Shown here: piece after piece, positions 33,078 through 42,525 of the stretch
Layout: every line of letters begins with the position of its first letter
Position numbering within the stretch: position 1 is the stretch's first letter
Assembly: GCA_947445035.1 (NCBI GenBank)
Contig: CANFCK010000008.1
Span: 143,972 to 207,971 of the forward strand
Reading direction: 5' to 3'
Length of the DNA stretch: 64,000 nt
Source: Deltaproteobacteria bacterium
GTDB lineage: Bacteria > Myxococcota_A > UBA796 > SXON01
Translations under genes and position numbers: made by a program
Notes under the pieces: model-generated
Seen by the model: the letters and a program-made list of their open reading frames with translations, nothing else
Database searches by the model: none
Told to the model about the DNA's origin: nothing

Positions 33078-34551
33078 CCAGCGGCGCGGCCATCCAGGGG
33101 AGGAGCAGGACGGGCAACACCAGCAGCACCGGCAAAAGCCGCGTCGTCAGCGCCGGGTAGATCGCGACCCCCACCGGTCCGAGCAGCAAGCCCGCCGCGA
33201 GCGCTGCCATCGCGGCGAGCTTCGAGTGCCCCCGCATCGCCAACGCCCCGGCGAACGCGCCAGGCACAAGGATGTACCCCGCCTCGGGGACCGCTACCGC
33301 AGCCCCCGCCGCCAGCACGATTCCCGTCGCACGCCAGCCCCACGTGGCGTCGCGACCGTGAATGCGATGTGCTAGCCACCATGCCATCGCCATGGTCAAC
33401 GTGGCGAGCAGAAACGCCGCCAGGTACACCGGCAGCGCGCCCTCGACCTCCGCCGGGCGGTCCAGGAAGCCAGGCCACGCGCCGATCAGCACGAAGAGCA
33501 GGCCGAGGCCGAGCGCGGCCGCCGCAATGACCGCGAACCCCCACGCTGCGGCGCCAGCGAGCGCGCGGGACCACCGCTCAGGCCTACGGAGCGCGAGCAG
33601 GGGCAGGACACCAGCGAGCTGGACCCCCCAGGGAGGCGCCACAATCGTGACGCCCGCGGCCTGTCCGTACACCCGGGCACCCTGGCCCTCGCGTGGCGTG
33701 TCCAGCCAGGCGCCGCTGAGCCCGAGGACACAGTCACCGACCTGCTGGACGCTGCGGGGATCGAGGTTCTCGGGCGTGTCCTCGGCGGTGTGGTAGCGCG
33801 AGGCGCCGTGCAAAAGCGCGAAGTCGTAGCCCCACCAACCGGCCTTTCGGAAGGCGGTAAAGTCGGTGTCGTTGGGCATCTGCTCGTACACCACACGGGC
33901 CAGCGAGGTGGCCTGCGCTCCGCACCCTGACGCCTGCCAGGCGTCGAGCAGCGGTACCGATGCACCCGCGGTCTGGAACATGTACGCCGGACCCTCGGTG
34001 CCCCGTGCTTCGACGTTGATCAACAACTGCGGGGTGGGCGCGTCCGCCGCGGCCAAGAAGGCCTCGGCGCCAAGGAGGCCGCGCTCCTCGCCATCGGTGA
34101 TGAGCAGGTGGAGCCGCGGGTGCGGGCCGAGCGCGCGCGCCGTCTCTACCAGCACGCCAAGCCCAAGCCCGTCGTCCGCCGCCCCGGGAGCACCGGGCGC
34201 GGAGTCGCTGTGCGCGACCAGCCAGACGCCCTCGTTTCCCGCACCCGGCGCCGAGGCCACGAGGTTGGTGAGTCCGGGCGCCGGTTGCCGGCGGACGTCG
34301 AACCCGAGGTCGAGCAAGGCCGCCTCAAGCGAGGTGAGTACGCGCTCGTGCTCGGCGCTGCCGCTGGGGCGGGGTGCACGCGCCCAGGCCTGAATGTGCG
34401 CCATTGCGCGCCCGGCCGAGAACCGATCCGCGGGCGCGTCCGCGCTCTCCGCGCTCGGGAGCCGTGGCCAACCTACGGCCACCCCCAGGGCGAAGGGGGT
34501 TGCCAGAGCCCCCGCCCGAATCGCGGAGGCCGCCCGGCCTCTCAACGTCAC
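33049..34551 (-). CDS. Membrane-anchored M28-family zinc aminopeptidase
   Basis: 500 residues. An N-terminal signal or anchor (AGALATPFALGVAVGW) is followed by a soluble M28 peptidase domain with the zinc ligands and catalytic residues in order: His114 (LVAHSDSAPG), bridging Asp126 (AADDGLG), catalytic Glu155 and ligand Glu156 (ITDGEERG), an acidic residue in NVEARGTEG and the last His in SRYHTAEDTPENL. From about residue 315 to the end are six or more membrane helices, as in ER/vacuolar-type and some bacterial M28 enzymes. It should remove N-terminal residues from peptides at the membrane exterior. Four bases overlap with the upstream redoxin lipoprotein gene suggest one operon. Confidence 0.9.
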   Translation of the reverse strand: MTLRGRAASAIRAGALATPFALGVAVGWPRLPSAESADAPADRFSAGRAMAHIQAWARAPRPSGSAEHERVLTSLEAALLDLGFDVRRQPAPGLTNLVASAPGAGNEGVWLVAHSDSAPGAPGAADDGLGLGVLVETARALGPHPRLHLLITDGEERGLLGAEAFLAAADAPTPQLLINVEARGTEGPAYMFQTAGASVPLLDAWQASGCGAQATSLARVVYEQMPNDTDFTAFRKAGWWGYDFALLHGASRYHTAEDTPENLDPRSVQQVGDCVLGLSGAWLDTPREGQGARVYGQAAGVTIVAPPWGVQLAGVLPLLALRRPERWSRALAGAAAWGFAVIAAAALGLGLLFVLIGAWPGFLDRPAEVEGALPVYLAAFLLATLTMAMAWWLAHRIHGRDATWGWRATGIVLAAGAAVAVPEAGYILVPGAFAGALAMRGHSKLAAMAALAAGLLLGPVGVAIYPALTTRLLPVLLVLPVLLLPWMAAPLATRSPAPPP

Positions 34552-35657
34552 TGCCCGGCGTCGGCCGTGATCGTGGCGCCCATGTCCTCGAACCCGCCGA
34601 AGCCGGTGGAGATCGACAACACCTCGAGGTCGGGGCTGACCACCACGAACGTCGGGTACCCGAATTCATCGCCCAGCTGCTGCCCCACCACCGACAGCCC
34701 CCCCACCCGGTCGGCCAAGATCGGGGAGGTGAGGTCGAAGGCGTCGATCCACTGCTTGAGTTGGCGTTGGGTGGGCGTGCCAGCCGTATCGCTGAGCGAG
34801 GGCGCCAAAAGCGTGATCACGTGCACGGGGAGGCCGGCGCTTGCCATCTCCGCGACGAAGGCCTCCTCCTGCTCGGCTGCAGTCTGGCACGGCGGGCAGT
34901 CGATCGCCGAGATGTCGACGATCAGATAGTCGCCAGCGAAGTCGTGGAGCCGAACGGGCTCCTCGCAGCCGTCGGTGAAGACGCCGTCGGGGAGCGTTTC
35001 GCCCACGGCGGCCACGTAGTCGCCCTCGTAGGGTGCGGGATCGGCCTTGGGCCAGCCACACGCGTAGCTGTCGGGGGGAACAAAGCTGCCGTAGGGGTCA
35101 CCACCATCGGTCGCGACGGTGAGCGCGCCGGCGATGTCGAATGCGTAGTCCGCGCCCAGCTCCTCGTCGGTGAACCCGTGGGCGACGGTCACCGCGTCCC
35201 CGTCAACGGTCGCCTCCCCAAACGGGGTGAGCCAGGAGCCGGCGCCGCGGTACCAAACGCCCCCGCCGAAGCCGAGGTACTCCGTCTCCAGCGGCGACGA
35301 GGTCGAGACCTGGGCGTAGCAGTCGTCCAGCCCGGCGACCATCTCCACATCGGCGAGGAAGACCAGATCGCAGCCAGGACAGAGCCAGGGCGCCGAGCGG
35401 TCCTCGACCCCGGTGTAGTGCCGTGTGTAGGTGCAGTCGGTCGCGCCGTCCGCCTCGGACTCGGCGCCGAAGTCGACGGACCACGACATCTCGCCGTCGA
35501 GGGTCGCCCGTGCTGAGGTGTCGTCCGTGTCGGTGTCCCCGCCGGTGTCCCCGCCGGTGTCCCCGCCGGTGTCGGTGTCGTCCTCGCCCGGCGTTGGGGA
35601 GCGGGCTCCGTCACAACCACCAAGCGACCCGACCAGGGCGATGAGGGTCAGACGCAT
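34548..35657 (-). CDS. Lipoprotein with a C-terminal redoxin (TlpA/AhpC-type) domain
   Basis: 369 residues from ATG 35657, preceded by AGGAG 6 bases upstream. The signal MRLTLIALVGSLGGC has a lipobox, so the mature protein is an acylated Cys. A linker of Asp/Thr/Gly repeats (encoded by the 12-base repeat at 35532-35573) follows, then a beta-rich domain of about 180 residues with Cys pairs (PWLCPGCDL), and a thioredoxin-fold domain from about residue 225 with the redox motif VDISAIDCPPCQTAAEQE and the cis-Pro FGYPTFVVVSPD. It likely reduces or protects envelope proteins. Expressed in an operon with the M28 peptidase, overlapping it by four bases. Confidence 0.88.
   Translation of the reverse strand: MRLTLIALVGSLGGCDGARSPTPGEDDTDTGGDTGGDTGGDTDTDDTSARATLDGEMSWSVDFGAESEADGATDCTYTRHYTGVEDRSAPWLCPGCDLVFLADVEMVAGLDDCYAQVSTSSPLETEYLGFGGGVWYRGAGSWLTPFGEATVDGDAVTVAHGFTDEELGADYAFDIAGALTVATDGGDPYGSFVPPDSYACGWPKADPAPYEGDYVAAVGETLPDGVFTDGCEEPVRLHDFAGDYLIVDISAIDCPPCQTAAEQEEAFVAEMASAGLPVHVITLLAPSLSDTAGTPTQRQLKQWIDAFDLTSPILADRVGGLSVVGQQLGDEFGYPTFVVVSPDLEVLSISTGFGGFEDMGATITADAGQ
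35532..35573. repeat. 12-base tandem repeat encoding an Asp-Thr-Gly-Gly linker
   Basis: Three near-identical copies of a 12-base unit (GGTGTCCCCGCC on the plus strand) lie inside the redoxin lipoprotein gene, 30-45 codons after its lipobox Cys, and encode GGDT units. Flanking partial copies extend it. Because the unit is a multiple of three, copy-number change would lengthen or shorten the linker without a frameshift. Confidence 0.85.
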
Positions 35658-35761
35658 ACAAGCTCCTGAGGGAACGTGGGCCTTAGCCCGCCCGGGCCGC
35701 CCGGGCACCGAGAGCCCTTTTCCCAGTTTGTGGTTACCGCGCGCCGGGGTGGAGCCACGAC

Positions 35762-36694
35762 ATGGGATCGCCGTCCGAGGCCGGACCGCTCATCTGGGGC
35801 CACCTCATCTTGCTCCTGGGCGGCCTGGTGTGGGCGCTGGCGTGCGCCGTGATGCTTGCGATGAAGTGGAAGGTGCCGCCGGTGGTCGCGACCGCGCCGC
35901 TGCTGGCGCATGGTGGCCTCGTTCTCGGGGTGGCGATGTGGGCCAGTAGCCGCCCGCCGGTGGGCGCGGACGACCCGGCGGCGCGGGCGGTCAGCGTGGC
36001 CGGGGCCCTTTCCACGATGCTGGGAAATGCCACCGCGTCCGTCGCGGTGGTCCCGGTCGCCGCGCTTTTGATGCTCGGGGGGCTCTTCGCCGGTGCCCGT
36101 GGCCGTCGGCGCTTTGGCGCGCCGGCGCTCGCGGCGCTTTTGGGGTTCGGCGCGGCGGCGATGCCGCTGGTCGCCTTGGTGCTCGTCGGCGCAGATATGC
36201 CGCTCGCCGCCGGCCGCTTCTTGCTGTACATGGTGGCGACGGTTGCCGTGGCTGGTGCGCTCGTGGGTGCCCATCCGGATGACAACAGCCGCGAGGGAGG
36301 TCTCATCGCCACGGCGGGCTTCGCCGCGCTGGTGGCTTCCTGCGAGCTCTTGGTGCAAAGTAGCCAATGGGCGGCCGGACTGTCTGTGCTCACGACGATT
36401 TTTGCCAGTGACAAGGTGCCGGCGCTTGCCGCGCTGACCTTGGAAATTGGCGCGGTCGCCACGCTCTCGCGGGTGAGCATCGGGCTGGCGGCCGCCACCG
36501 CGCTGGTCGCGCTCCTGCGACCTGCCGCCGACCTGACCGATGAGGAGATGCTCTCCGGCAACGTCAGCCCGTCCGGAATGCGCTGGTTGGGCGGCGCGCT
36601 GGCGCTCCTTGTGCCGCTGGTATGGGCCGCTGCCCTGCTCGCAGCTGACCCCAGCGAGATACTGTCGGGCCTGTTGGCGGTCGACGCACACTAG
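35762..36694 (+). CDS. Polytopic membrane protein of unknown function
   Basis: 310 residues with about eight hydrophobic segments (HLILLLGGLVWALACAVML, VATAPLLAHGGLVLGVAMW, FLLYMVATVAVAGALVG, WLGGALALLVPLVWAAALL and others) and very few charged residues outside one short loop (GAHPDDNSREGG). No transporter signature was recognised. The start ATG lies 105 bases from the divergent redoxin lipoprotein start. The stop overlaps the convergent PilZ-protein gene by four bases. Confidence 0.75.
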   Translation: MGSPSEAGPLIWGHLILLLGGLVWALACAVMLAMKWKVPPVVATAPLLAHGGLVLGVAMWASSRPPVGADDPAARAVSVAGALSTMLGNATASVAVVPVAALLMLGGLFAGARGRRRFGAPALAALLGFGAAAMPLVALVLVGADMPLAAGRFLLYMVATVAVAGALVGAHPDDNSREGGLIATAGFAALVASCELLVQSSQWAAGLSVLTTIFASDKVPALAALTLEIGAVATLSRVSIGLAAATALVALLRPAADLTDEEMLSGNVSPSGMRWLGGALALLVPLVWAAALLAADPSEILSGLLAVDAH

Positions 36695-38331
36695 GCCGCG
36701 TATCCATCCTCCAAGGCCGACTGCGCCTCGGATTCCGCGAAAGCGTTGGTCCGAATCCGCTCGTTGACCCAGCTGGCGACGCGATGCTGTCGGCCTTCGA
36801 AGTCGATCGTCATCTCGGGGTCGAACTGCAGTCCGACTCGACAGCCTCCCGCGGTCGGGTGCACCGAGCGGATGATCACACCGAACTGCATCTCCTCCTC
36901 GTCCGGATCGAGCGTGAGCGTCAGTGTGGTTCGGGTGCCCGTTGCGCTCAGCGCCGACACGGGCGCCGGAAGGTCGACCCCCAGCCCGTCGGCGCTGACG
37001 TCGAACACGGTCGCCTCGAGGACGCCGTCCAGACCCGCGAGCAGGGTGGCCGAGACCTCGGTGAATGCCGCCGACACGCGCGCTGTGGCTCGCGAAAAGG
37101 CGATGCACGCCACCATGTCGGGGGTACCCGGAAGGCCGTCGATCCCGTTGAGGCTCATCACGTAGTCGGTGCCGTCCTCCGCCTCGACGCGACGCACGAC
37201 CCGAAGCTCGGTCTCGCCCTCCACCGCCCCGTTCCAGCCCAACCGAACCAGCATGCCGGGCGCGAGATCGATGAGCGTCCACTTCTGTACGCGGACGACG
37301 ACGTGGTTGAACGAAAGGTCGATGAGGTCGGCGGACTCCCGCCGCGAGCCCCCGGCGTCCACCACCATGCACTTGGGCTCGACCACGCCGCGCAAGGCCT
37401 CCCGGCGCGCCACCGAGCCGCCATCGAGCATCGCGTCCGCCACGCGCATGCCAGACTCGGTCTCGCGGGCCCTGGTCACCACCTCTGCCATCCGCTCGCG
37501 GAGCCCCTTCCGGGCGGCTTCGAGTCGCCACAGGAGTGGGTCCCCGCCGCGGCGGATGGGGGTGTCGAGGTCGCCTCGCTCCAGCCCACGGACTGAGCGT
37601 ATTGCCCGCGCCGTGGCCGTTTCGGTCGTGGAGGCCTGCGCGGCGGCCAGCGCGGCGAGCGCGGCCATGGCGAAGAGCGAGGCGCCGGCCAGGACCCCGG
37701 CCTGCTTGCGCGCCGCGGCCAGCGCCTCACCTACCGGCGCGTCGAATTCGAAAAGCGCCAGGGTCCGGCCGCGTCCGTCCTGCAAGGGGACCCAGGTGTG
37801 GACGTGCGCGCCTCGTTGGGCGGTTTCGGAAAACCTGGAAGATACGCGACCCTTTCGCCACGAGACGCCCATTTCGGGGAGGTAGTCGGCGGGCGCGCGC
37901 CACGTGGGTTTGTCGGCGCTGCTGAGGAGGACCTGTAGCGCTCCCTTCCGACGCTCGGCGGGGCCGGTCAGGATGGCCTCGTGGGCGGCCGCTTCTGGTT
38001 GCAGGGTTCGCACCCGATCGAAGCCGTGTCGAAGCGCTGTGCTTTGCACGTCGGCTTGCAGGGCGCTCAAGAAGGCGCCGTGGGCGTCCCAGCTCCAGAC
38101 GTCGGCCGGCTCCGGGAACAGGCTCCCGAGCATCTCGTAGTAGTCGCCGCTGAACCGGGCCTTGAGCTCCGACGCTACCACCGAGGCGCGCTGCACCTCG
38201 TCCGTGACCACGCGGTCCTGGGCCGCAGCGAACTCCCACCCGCCGAGCGCCGCTGCCGCTCCGCCGCCAACCAAGCCCACGGTGAGGAGCAAGCGAGCGA
38301 CGAGAGGCAAGCCTGGGGGCGGGGCGGGCAT
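36691..38331 (-). CDS. Membrane sensor-like protein with PilZ domain
   Basis: 546 residues from ATG 38331 (MPAPPPGLPLVARLLLTVGL); the longer open frame upstream to 39165 is another frame of the lipoprotein gene. Two membrane segments (about 10-30 and 215-235) enclose a periplasmic sensing region of about 190 residues, followed by a HAMP-like helix (RSVRGLERGDLDTPIRRGGD). The C-terminal half has a degenerate PilZ-like unit (KCMVVDAGGSRRESADLIDLS) and a more complete PilZ domain with RATAR (RxxxR) and DVSADGLGVDL (DxSxxG), the cyclic di-GMP-binding motifs. It may couple an envelope signal to cyclic di-GMP. It lies downstream of the HEAT-like lipoprotein gene, 44 bases away. Confidence 0.85.
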   Translation of the reverse strand: MPAPPPGLPLVARLLLTVGLVGGGAAAALGGWEFAAAQDRVVTDEVQRASVVASELKARFSGDYYEMLGSLFPEPADVWSWDAHGAFLSALQADVQSTALRHGFDRVRTLQPEAAAHEAILTGPAERRKGALQVLLSSADKPTWRAPADYLPEMGVSWRKGRVSSRFSETAQRGAHVHTWVPLQDGRGRTLALFEFDAPVGEALAAARKQAGVLAGASLFAMAALAALAAAQASTTETATARAIRSVRGLERGDLDTPIRRGGDPLLWRLEAARKGLRERMAEVVTRARETESGMRVADAMLDGGSVARREALRGVVEPKCMVVDAGGSRRESADLIDLSFNHVVVRVQKWTLIDLAPGMLVRLGWNGAVEGETELRVVRRVEAEDGTDYVMSLNGIDGLPGTPDMVACIAFSRATARVSAAFTEVSATLLAGLDGVLEATVFDVSADGLGVDLPAPVSALSATGTRTTLTLTLDPDEEEMQFGVIIRSVHPTAGGCRVGLQFDPEMTIDFEGRQHRVASWVNERIRTNAFAESEAQSALEDGYAA

Positions 38332-38375
38332 GGTTCTGCCACGGGGATCGGTCGATCGGTGCCGCGGGATGAGGC

Positions 38376-39488
38376 CTACGGCGAAACCCCCAGGCGCCGG
38401 AGCCCCGCCGCCGCGGCCACCCTGGTGCGAAGTGAAGCGTCGGTCGCCAAGGAGTCGAGCGCCGCACGGTCGCCGGGAAGCGGGTGTTTTGCTAGTGCCA
38501 CCGCCGTTTCCTCGCGCTCGGTATCGCCTCGGCTGGCCAGGAAGTCTCGCAAGAGCGCGTGCGCGTCCTCGTCGTTGCGGGCGCCGAGCGCGCGCACGGC
38601 GTCGGGCCAAGCGTCGGTGGCCAGGTCGGGGCTGGCGGCGCCTGGAGGCAACTCGGACCGGGCCACGCGGGCGAGGCGCGCGGCGGGGATCGAGGAGCGG
38701 CGTAGCGCCGCCCCGGCCGCCGGTACGGGGCAGGTCGCCAGGCTCCAAGCCGTGTCGTCGCGCAGGCCCTCGTCGCGGTCGTGCAACAGGCGCGTCGCCG
38801 CTGTCAGCGCGCCGGGGACTGCATTCTGGAGCATGCCGCACAGTAGTGCCGGTCGCGCCAGGGGCTCCACCCGGTGGTAGGCCGCCCGCCAAGGGAGTTC
38901 CGGGTCGCTGATCGCGCGGAAGATGTCGGGCTCGATGGGCAGGGTGCTCAACAGAAAGATCGCCTCCAACCTGGTGCGTGCTGCAGGTGCCCCGGCCTTC
39001 GTCCCGGCCACGAGTAGCCCGAGCGCGGCACCGGAGGCGGGCGCTTCCGAGGCCGCCTTTGCGACCCGTTCGCGCGCAACGGGATCTGGCCGCTCCGCCA
39101 GTGTCATCGCCGCGAATCCGCGAATCCGCGGGTCGGCGGTCACCGCGCCGGACGCCAGGGCCCATAGATGCTCGCCGGCCTCAGAGCTGCCAGAGTATTG
39201 GCGAAGACCCTCGATTACCGCCAACCGAACCCGGTCGTCATCCCGATGCATGAGCGCCAACGCCGGCGCCAACCCACACAGTCCCGCCTCCGGCCCGCAG
39301 GGCAAGGGATCACGAAGCAGGCTCGCCACCGCGAGCGCCTGCACCCCGCCATCCGACGCTGCGAGCCCCGCAAGGAGCACCACTTCGGGCGTTTGGGCGG
39401 TGACCGGCGCGTCCCGTTCGCCGCCCGCGTCCACCATCGGGACCAGCGGTGCCCACCGCACGCACCCCGCCAGCACCAGGACCATCAT
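38376..39488 (-). CDS. Lipoprotein with HEAT-like helical repeats
   Basis: 370 residues beginning MMVLVLAGCVRWAP: the lipobox LAGC follows a very short signal. The body is Ala/Leu/Arg-rich with helix pairs recurring every 30-35 residues (ALALMHRDDDRVRLAVIEGL, RIRGFAAMTLAERPDPVARE, GALTAATRLLHDRDEGLRDD, REETAVALAKHPLPGDRAAL), typical of HEAT/PBS-lyase-like scaffolds. The ATG overlaps the stop of the preceding FHA/TPR gene (39485-39488). It probably forms a protein-protein scaffold at the membrane. Partners could be the FHA proteins encoded just upstream. Confidence 0.8.
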   Translation of the reverse strand: MMVLVLAGCVRWAPLVPMVDAGGERDAPVTAQTPEVVLLAGLAASDGGVQALAVASLLRDPLPCGPEAGLCGLAPALALMHRDDDRVRLAVIEGLRQYSGSSEAGEHLWALASGAVTADPRIRGFAAMTLAERPDPVARERVAKAASEAPASGAALGLLVAGTKAGAPAARTRLEAIFLLSTLPIEPDIFRAISDPELPWRAAYHRVEPLARPALLCGMLQNAVPGALTAATRLLHDRDEGLRDDTAWSLATCPVPAAGAALRRSSIPAARLARVARSELPPGAASPDLATDAWPDAVRALGARNDEDAHALLRDFLASRGDTEREETAVALAKHPLPGDRAALDSLATDASLRTRVAAAAGLRRLGVSP

Positions 39489-41521
39489 CGCAAGAGCGCA
39501 TCCGTCCGCGTGCGCGCCTTCTGCGAGAGGGGATCGGACTCGTCGTCCACGTACAGCTGCACCTTGTGGTACAGCGATACCGCCTTGTCGTCCTGCCCGA
39601 GACCCTCAAGCGTGCGCGCCTCTTTGTAGAGCTCGCTGGCCAGCTCCTTGAGGTGGCGCCGCGCCTCTGCGAGCCGGGCCACCGCGGCTTCGTTGTAGGG
39701 GTCGATCCGGACGACCTCGTTCAGCCGCTTGCGTGCGGTCAGCCAGTCGCCGGCCTTCACTGCTGCGGTTGCGTCGGACCATGCCGCCTTGCTTTCGGAC
39801 TTCATGCGGTCCTTCGCGGTGCGCATGCCTTCTTCGGCCTGGTAGTACTCTGGTGAGCTGCGACTCGGGTCCGCGGCCATGACCGCCTCGAATCCTTTCA
39901 TTGCCTTGCCGTAGGCGCCCTTGTCCAGATCCGCGCGTGCGGAGGCGAGCCGTCCGCCGACTTCCTTGGCTTGGGCGGCGGCCTTGCCGGCTGAGGCGGC
40001 GCGAGAGACGGCGGACTGGCGGGCGTCCAGGCTGGAACGCGCCGCCAGCAACTCTGCGTCGTCGGGGGAAAGGGCGCTGGCCTCGTCCAAGACTGCTCGG
40101 GCGTGGACCACGGTGAGGTCCCCAGCCGCGGCCTTGGCGACCGCATCGAGCGCCTTGGCCTTGGCGTCGGCACGCGCGCTGTCGCTCGTGGTGCGGGAAA
40201 CCAACGCGCCGCGCACTTCGGTGAGGGTGATGAACTCGCAGGCCAAAAAACCCATCCGACGGGCGTCGGCGTGCCCGGAGTCGAGCTGGAGCACGCGATA
40301 GAACGCCCCCGCCGCCTCGAAGTATTGACCCGACGCAAAGTGCTGCATGCCCTCGGCCATCAGCGGATCCGTCGCGGCTCGATCAGCGGGCGCGGCCGTC
40401 GTTACCGAGGTCGCGATGGCGGCGGGCGCGGCTGGGGCGCTGGCGGCGGTTGGCGGAGGCGCCGCCGCCGCGACCGGCTTGATGAAGCTGGCGAGCAGGT
40501 CGCTGGCGGCCTTTCCGCCGAGCATCACCAGGGTGATGGCGAGCAGTCCGGCCGAAATCTGATTGATGGGACGGGCGAAAAACCCGGTTCCGCGCCGGGC
40601 GCCGCCAGACAGGCGTTTCCCACCCCGCGCACGCGCCGGGTTGACGTCGAGCTCGACCGCGTCCGGGCCGGGGCGGAACCGAGGGGGCGGCTCGGGGTCG
40701 GGGATGGAGGTCGTGACCCCAGCGGGGGGGAAAGGCAGGACCGGTTGGGCCGGGGCGCTGCGTGCTGGGAGCGCCTGCACACCCGGAGGTGGGGGGGGCG
40801 GGGGGAGAGCGCGCCCCGGAGCGCTCACCAGCGCCTCCATGTAGGACTCCGTGCCCTCGCCGGCCGTCGCCAGCGCGTAGCGCAGCTCGACGGTGCCGAT
40901 CCGGATGCGGTCGCCATCTTCCAGTCGCCGCTCGCGGACGCGCCGACCGTTGACGAAGGTGCCGTTGCTGGAGCCGTTGTCTCGAAGCGTGGCGACGCCT
41001 GCGTCGCAGACGATCTCAGCGTGCACGCGTGACGACGCGGGCTCTGGCAGGACCACCACGCATCGATCCGACCGTCCCAGGGTCACCGTGCCGACAGAGG
41101 GCAGCGGGAATTCACGCGTCGGCATCTTGTGCGCCGAGGTGACGACCAGGTTGGCGGTGTTCGGAACCGACTGCAACGGCACGGTCTCGTCGCGACCGTC
41201 CGTCACCTCCGCGGCGTTTGCGGCTTCAGGCCGAAGCTCGACTCGCAGCGTGAACGGTTCGATGACGACCTCGTCTCCGTGGCCGAGCACCTGCCTCGTG
41301 ACCAGGCGGCCCTTGAAGGCCATGCCGTTTCCGCTGCCGAGATCTTCGACGACCACCGTGGTGTCCGCCACTTCGATGCGAGCATGTCGTCGCGACACAC
41401 CAACGTCAGCCAGCACCACGTCGTTGTCGTCGGCGCGGCCCACTTGCACCACACCGGGCATCAAGATCAGGCGGCGGGGGGAGTGCCCCTGGCGGAGAAT
41501 GTGAAGTTCGACTTGGGTCAC
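39485..41521 (-). CDS. Tandem-FHA membrane protein with TPR-like C-terminus
   Basis: 678 residues from GTG 41521, which overlaps the stop of the upstream FHA gene (GTGA). The N-terminus has two FHA domains: residues about 5-90 (VQVGRADDNDVVL, VSRRHARIEV, GSGNGMAFKG) and about 130-215 (VTLGRSDRCVVVL, SSRVHAEI, GSSNGTFVNGRRV). A Pro-rich linker of about 100 residues, a membrane helix (ISAGLLAITLVMLGGKA) and an Ala-rich linker come next. The C-terminal 300 residues look like tetratricopeptide-like helices (FASGQYFEAAGAFYRVLQLD, AAVKAGDWLTARKRLNEVVRIDPYN, YKEARTLEGLGQDDKAVSLYHKVQLY). It could assemble a phospho-dependent complex at the inner membrane. Confidence 0.88.
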   Translation of the reverse strand: MTQVELHILRQGHSPRRLILMPGVVQVGRADDNDVVLADVGVSRRHARIEVADTTVVVEDLGSGNGMAFKGRLVTRQVLGHGDEVVIEPFTLRVELRPEAANAAEVTDGRDETVPLQSVPNTANLVVTSAHKMPTREFPLPSVGTVTLGRSDRCVVVLPEPASSRVHAEIVCDAGVATLRDNGSSNGTFVNGRRVRERRLEDGDRIRIGTVELRYALATAGEGTESYMEALVSAPGRALPPPPPPPGVQALPARSAPAQPVLPFPPAGVTTSIPDPEPPPRFRPGPDAVELDVNPARARGGKRLSGGARRGTGFFARPINQISAGLLAITLVMLGGKAASDLLASFIKPVAAAAPPPTAASAPAAPAAIATSVTTAAPADRAATDPLMAEGMQHFASGQYFEAAGAFYRVLQLDSGHADARRMGFLACEFITLTEVRGALVSRTTSDSARADAKAKALDAVAKAAAGDLTVVHARAVLDEASALSPDDAELLAARSSLDARQSAVSRAASAGKAAAQAKEVGGRLASARADLDKGAYGKAMKGFEAVMAADPSRSSPEYYQAEEGMRTAKDRMKSESKAAWSDATAAVKAGDWLTARKRLNEVVRIDPYNEAAVARLAEARRHLKELASELYKEARTLEGLGQDDKAVSLYHKVQLYVDDESDPLSQKARTRTDALLR

Positions 41522-42489
41522 TTTCCGCGCGCCTTGGTCAGCGCCTCGGCGGCGCGCTGATGCAGCGGATCGGTCGCCTCGGGTACCAGGAGCAGCACGG
41601 TCTCCCATGAGGCCACGGCCTGCTGCACCTGCATGCTGTCCCAGTAGCGCATTCCGGCATCCAGCTGCATCTGTGCCTTCTCCGCGATCTCGGCGTTGAG
41701 GCGCTCCACGCGCACCCGACAGATCTCGCAGGCTGGATCGAGCGTGAGCGCCAGCTGGTAGCCCTGGCGGGCTTCGTTGAGCCGGCCGGTCTCGTATTGG
41801 GCGTGCGCGCGCTCGACCAACTCGGTGGCGGTCGTTCCCCCCGGCGCCGAAAGCCCACCGGCCGGAGCGACTGGGACTGCGGTGGGCGCGAGCACGTCGG
41901 CGAGTGTCGGCGTGGCGACGGGAGCGGGCACCGGCGCTCCGTCGGCGGGCAGGACGGTGCTCAGGGAGTAGGCCGGGCCGCCGCTGGGCGTGGTCGCGAC
42001 GGCGTCGCCGCGCAACCAACCGTAGGCGCCAAAACAACCAATACAGCCTGCCGTCATGACGCCTGCGAGGGCGAAGGGCCAAACCTTCCACCGCCGAGCC
42101 GGCGCCTCGTCCCCGACCACGACCGTTCGTGCATCGAGCCGAGATCGCGGGTTTGCCGGCGCCTTCGCCGGCGGCACCGACGCGCCAGGGTCCTGCAACT
42201 CAAAGACAAAGGAATGACCGCCGACCGTGACTTGATCGCCCGGCTTGAGGGTCCGATGGTCGGCCACGCGCTCGGCGTTGACGAAAACCCCGTTTCGGGA
42301 ACCTGCATCCTGCACCCACACGGCGCCATTATGCAGGATGACCCGTGCGTGTTGCCTGCTGACGCCCGCGTCGTCAATCCACACCTCGTTCCCAGGCTCG
42401 CGCCCGAGGCGAATGCCCGTGGCGGTGACTGCGAATCTTTGCCCCGAAAGGGTTCCCCCGACCCCGACGAGCACCGGTACCGGTTCCAT
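41518..42489 (-). CDS. FHA-domain membrane protein with TPR-like C-terminus
   Basis: 323 residues from ATG 42489 (MEPVPVLVGVGGTLSGQRF); the reading frame extends further upstream but that segment is basic and implausible. One FHA domain at about 20-100 (IRLGREPGNEVWI, VSRQHARVI, GSRNGVFVNAERV), a membrane helix near 150 (ALAGVMTAGCIGCFGAYGW), an Ala/Pro linker and a short C-terminal helical repeat (AHAQYETGRLNEARQGYQLALTLDPAC, MRYWDSMQVQQAVASWETVLLLVPEA). It is a shorter version of the tandem-FHA protein encoded immediately downstream, and the two are translationally coupled, so they may have arisen by duplication and work together. Confidence 0.88.
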   Translation of the reverse strand: MEPVPVLVGVGGTLSGQRFAVTATGIRLGREPGNEVWIDDAGVSRQHARVILHNGAVWVQDAGSRNGVFVNAERVADHRTLKPGDQVTVGGHSFVFELQDPGASVPPAKAPANPRSRLDARTVVVGDEAPARRWKVWPFALAGVMTAGCIGCFGAYGWLRGDAVATTPSGGPAYSLSTVLPADGAPVPAPVATPTLADVLAPTAVPVAPAGGLSAPGGTTATELVERAHAQYETGRLNEARQGYQLALTLDPACEICRVRVERLNAEIAEKAQMQLDAGMRYWDSMQVQQAVASWETVLLLVPEATDPLHQRAAEALTKARGK

Positions 42490-42525
42490 GCGTCGGTGAT
42501 AATCCGAAACCGACCGGGAGGGTGG

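Noticed and set aside
38332..39165. Upstream extension of the PilZ protein
   Set aside because: The extra part is the HEAT-like lipoprotein gene read in another frame; the membrane helix and start codon at 38331 fit better.
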